Part shown: positions 3,919 to 5,225 of the stretch, in pieces
Layout: every line of letters starts with the position of its first letter
How positions within the stretch are numbered: the first letter of the stretch is position 1
Source: an uncultured Aquimonas sp.
GTDB taxonomy: Bacteria > Pseudomonadota > Gammaproteobacteria > Xanthomonadales > Xanthomonadaceae
Direction of reading: 5' to 3'
NCBI GenBank assembly: GCA_946481615.1
Contig: CAMLOR010000244.1
Location: 1 to 5,225, forward strand
Length of the DNA: 5,225 nt
The notes under the pieces: model-generated
What the model was told of the DNA's origin: nothing
Databases searched by the model: none
The model's input: only the letters and a program-made list of their open reading frames with translations
Program-made: the position numbers and the translations under genes

Positions 3919-5225
3919 ATGCGTGGGTTCGTTCCGCTCCTGCTGGCCGGCTGCCTCGCCGGCGCCACGCATGCCGCCGAATCTCCGGTTCCGCCCGCGA
4001 CGACCGCGGCCTGGGTCGACGCGAATCAGCACGCGCTGCTCGACGAACTCGAAGCTTTCCTGCGCCTGCCCAACGTCGCCACCGATGCCGAGGCGATCCG
4101 TCGCAACGCCGACCATCTGAAAACGATGATGGAGCGCCGCGGCCTCGCGCCGCGGTTGCTGGAAACCGCCGGCGGCAACGCCCCGCCCGCAGTGTTCGGC
4201 GAATGGCGCGTGCCGGGCGCGCGCCGCACACTTGTGCTGTACGCGCATTACGACGGCCAGCCCGTCGATGCAGCCGACTGGGCGAGCGATCCATGGACGC
4301 CCGTCTGGCGGAAAGGACGCCTCGACCTCGCCCCGGCGATCGTCGAACGCGATCGCACGAAGCCGCTCGAGCCCGACATGCGCCTGTACGCGCGGTCGGC
4401 CTCCGACGACAAGGCCGGTGTATTCGCCTTGCTCGCAGCGGTGGACGCCTTGCGAGCCGCAGGCGCCGTTCCCACGGCCAACCTGAAATTCTTCTTCGAC
4501 GGCGAGGAAGAACAAGGCTCGCCGCATCTGGCGCAGGTGCTCGAACGGCATCGCGACTCAGTGACGGCAGACGCATGGCTGATCTGCGACGGCCCGGTGC
4601 ATCTGAGCGGGCGGCGGCAACTGGTCTTCGGCGTGCGTGGCGATGCGAATGTCGATCTGACCGTACATGGCCCGCGGCGTCCGTTGCACAGCGGCCACTA
4701 CGGCAACTTCGCGCCCAATCCGGCGCTGCGGCTGGCGCAGCTGCTGGCGTCGATGAAGGACGAAGACGGCCGCGTCGCCGTGGCCGGGTGGTACGACGAC
4801 GTCGAGCCGCTCGGGCCCGCCGAACTCGCAGCGCTAGACCAGGCCCCCGACGACGAAGCCGCGCTGCTGCGCGATCTGGGTCTCGTGCGCGGCGAAACCC
4901 GCGGCGTCTCGCTGGCCGAGGCCATCAACCTGCCATCGCTCAACATCAACGGCATCCGCGTCGCCGATGTCGGCGAGCAGGCGCGCAACGTCATTCCGGT
5001 GGACGCGCGCGCCACGCTCGATCTGCGCCTGGTCAGGGGCAACACCGTGCAAGGCCAGTTCGATCGCCTCGTCGCGCACATGCGCAAGCACGGTTGGCAC
5101 GTGCTCGACCGTGCGCCCACCGGTCTGGAACGCACCACGCACGAGAAACTCGTGACCGCGGTGCTGCAGCCCGGCGGCTATCCCGCCTCGCGCACGCCGA
5201 TGGACCTGCCGCTGGCGCGCGACGT
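3919..5225 (+). CDS. Exported M20-family metallopeptidase, 3' end outside window
   Basis: A di-zinc exopeptidase of the M20 (M20/M25/M40) family, expected to hydrolyse short peptides or dipeptides outside the cytoplasm. 435 codons are visible, open to the window edge. The catalytic motifs are present in order: H110 and D112 in AHYDGQPVD; D163 in SDDKAG (bridging ligand); E197 (base) and E198 in DGEEEQGS; and D224 in CDGP. The lid/dimerisation domain follows with LHSGHYG at 256-262. The final zinc histidine near the C-terminus lies beyond the window. The start at 3919 is firm: a TGA lies in frame at 3886 and no other start codon falls between. The ribosome site is weak (GAG at 3909-3911). The N-terminus is an export signal: LAGC at 9-12 fits a lipobox, so it may be a lipoprotein, but ATHA/A at 16-20 also suits ordinary signal peptidase. 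It is transcribed divergently from hemP with 181 bp between the starts; no clear promoter is visible for it. Confidence 0.92.
   Translation, partial: MRGFVPLLLAGCLAGATHAAESPVPPATTAAWVDANQHALLDELEAFLRLPNVATDAEAIRRNADHLKTMMERRGLAPRLLETAGGNAPPAVFGEWRVPGARRTLVLYAHYDGQPVDAADWASDPWTPVWRKGRLDLAPAIVERDRTKPLEPDMRLYARSASDDKAGVFALLAAVDALRAAGAVPTANLKFFFDGEEEQGSPHLAQVLERHRDSVTADAWLICDGPVHLSGRRQLVFGVRGDANVDLTVHGPRRPLHSGHYGNFAPNPALRLAQLLASMKDEDGRVAVAGWYDDVEPLGPAELAALDQAPDDEAALLRDLGLVRGETRGVSLAEAINLPSLNINGIRVADVGEQARNVIPVDARATLDLRLVRGNTVQGQFDRLVAHMRKHGWHVLDRAPTGLERTTHEKLVTAVLQPGGYPASRTPMDLPLARD

Overview
The window looks like chromosomal DNA of a high-GC gammaproteobacterium, most likely of the Xanthomonadales/Lysobacterales group. 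This rests on the GC-rich codon use, a secreted protease carrying a DGFE motif just after its signal peptide, an IPTL-CTERM-like C-terminal sorting signal on a small secreted protein, and a Fur-controlled hemP gene. No database search was possible, so the taxon is an inference.

Layout. (1) Positions 1-271, minus strand: a small hypothetical protein of 73 aa with a strong Shine-Dalgarno and a hairpin just past its stop. (2) Positions 272-741: no convincing gene. On the minus strand this stretch holds an intrinsic terminator, a nested stem region before it and a 10-bp inverted repeat enclosing a GAAA-capped hairpin after it. It may be a structured leader of the 73-aa gene or a small RNA locus. 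(3) Positions 742-2899, plus strand: three tightly arranged genes for exported proteins, namely a metzincin-type zinc metalloprotease and two tandem paralogous four-cysteine proteins of unknown function. The first paralogue ends in an IPTL-like membrane/sorting tail. The second has lost or changed that tail. (4) Positions 3737-2956, minus strand: hemP followed by an unrecognised 189-aa gene, behind a promoter overlapped by an excellent Fur box. (5) Position 3919 to the window end, plus strand: an exported M20-family metallopeptidase, cut off by the window edge.

How it fits together. The protease and the two paralogues probably form one transcription unit: 10 bp between the first two genes, with the second gene's Shine-Dalgarno overlapping the first gene's stop codon, and 81 bp with no terminator before the third. 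The paralogues could be substrate, inhibitor, partner or surface anchor for the protease, and this is the least described part of the window. The hemP pair is an iron/heme-responsive unit transcribed divergently from the M20 peptidase. No mobile element, CRISPR array, tRNA or rRNA was seen.
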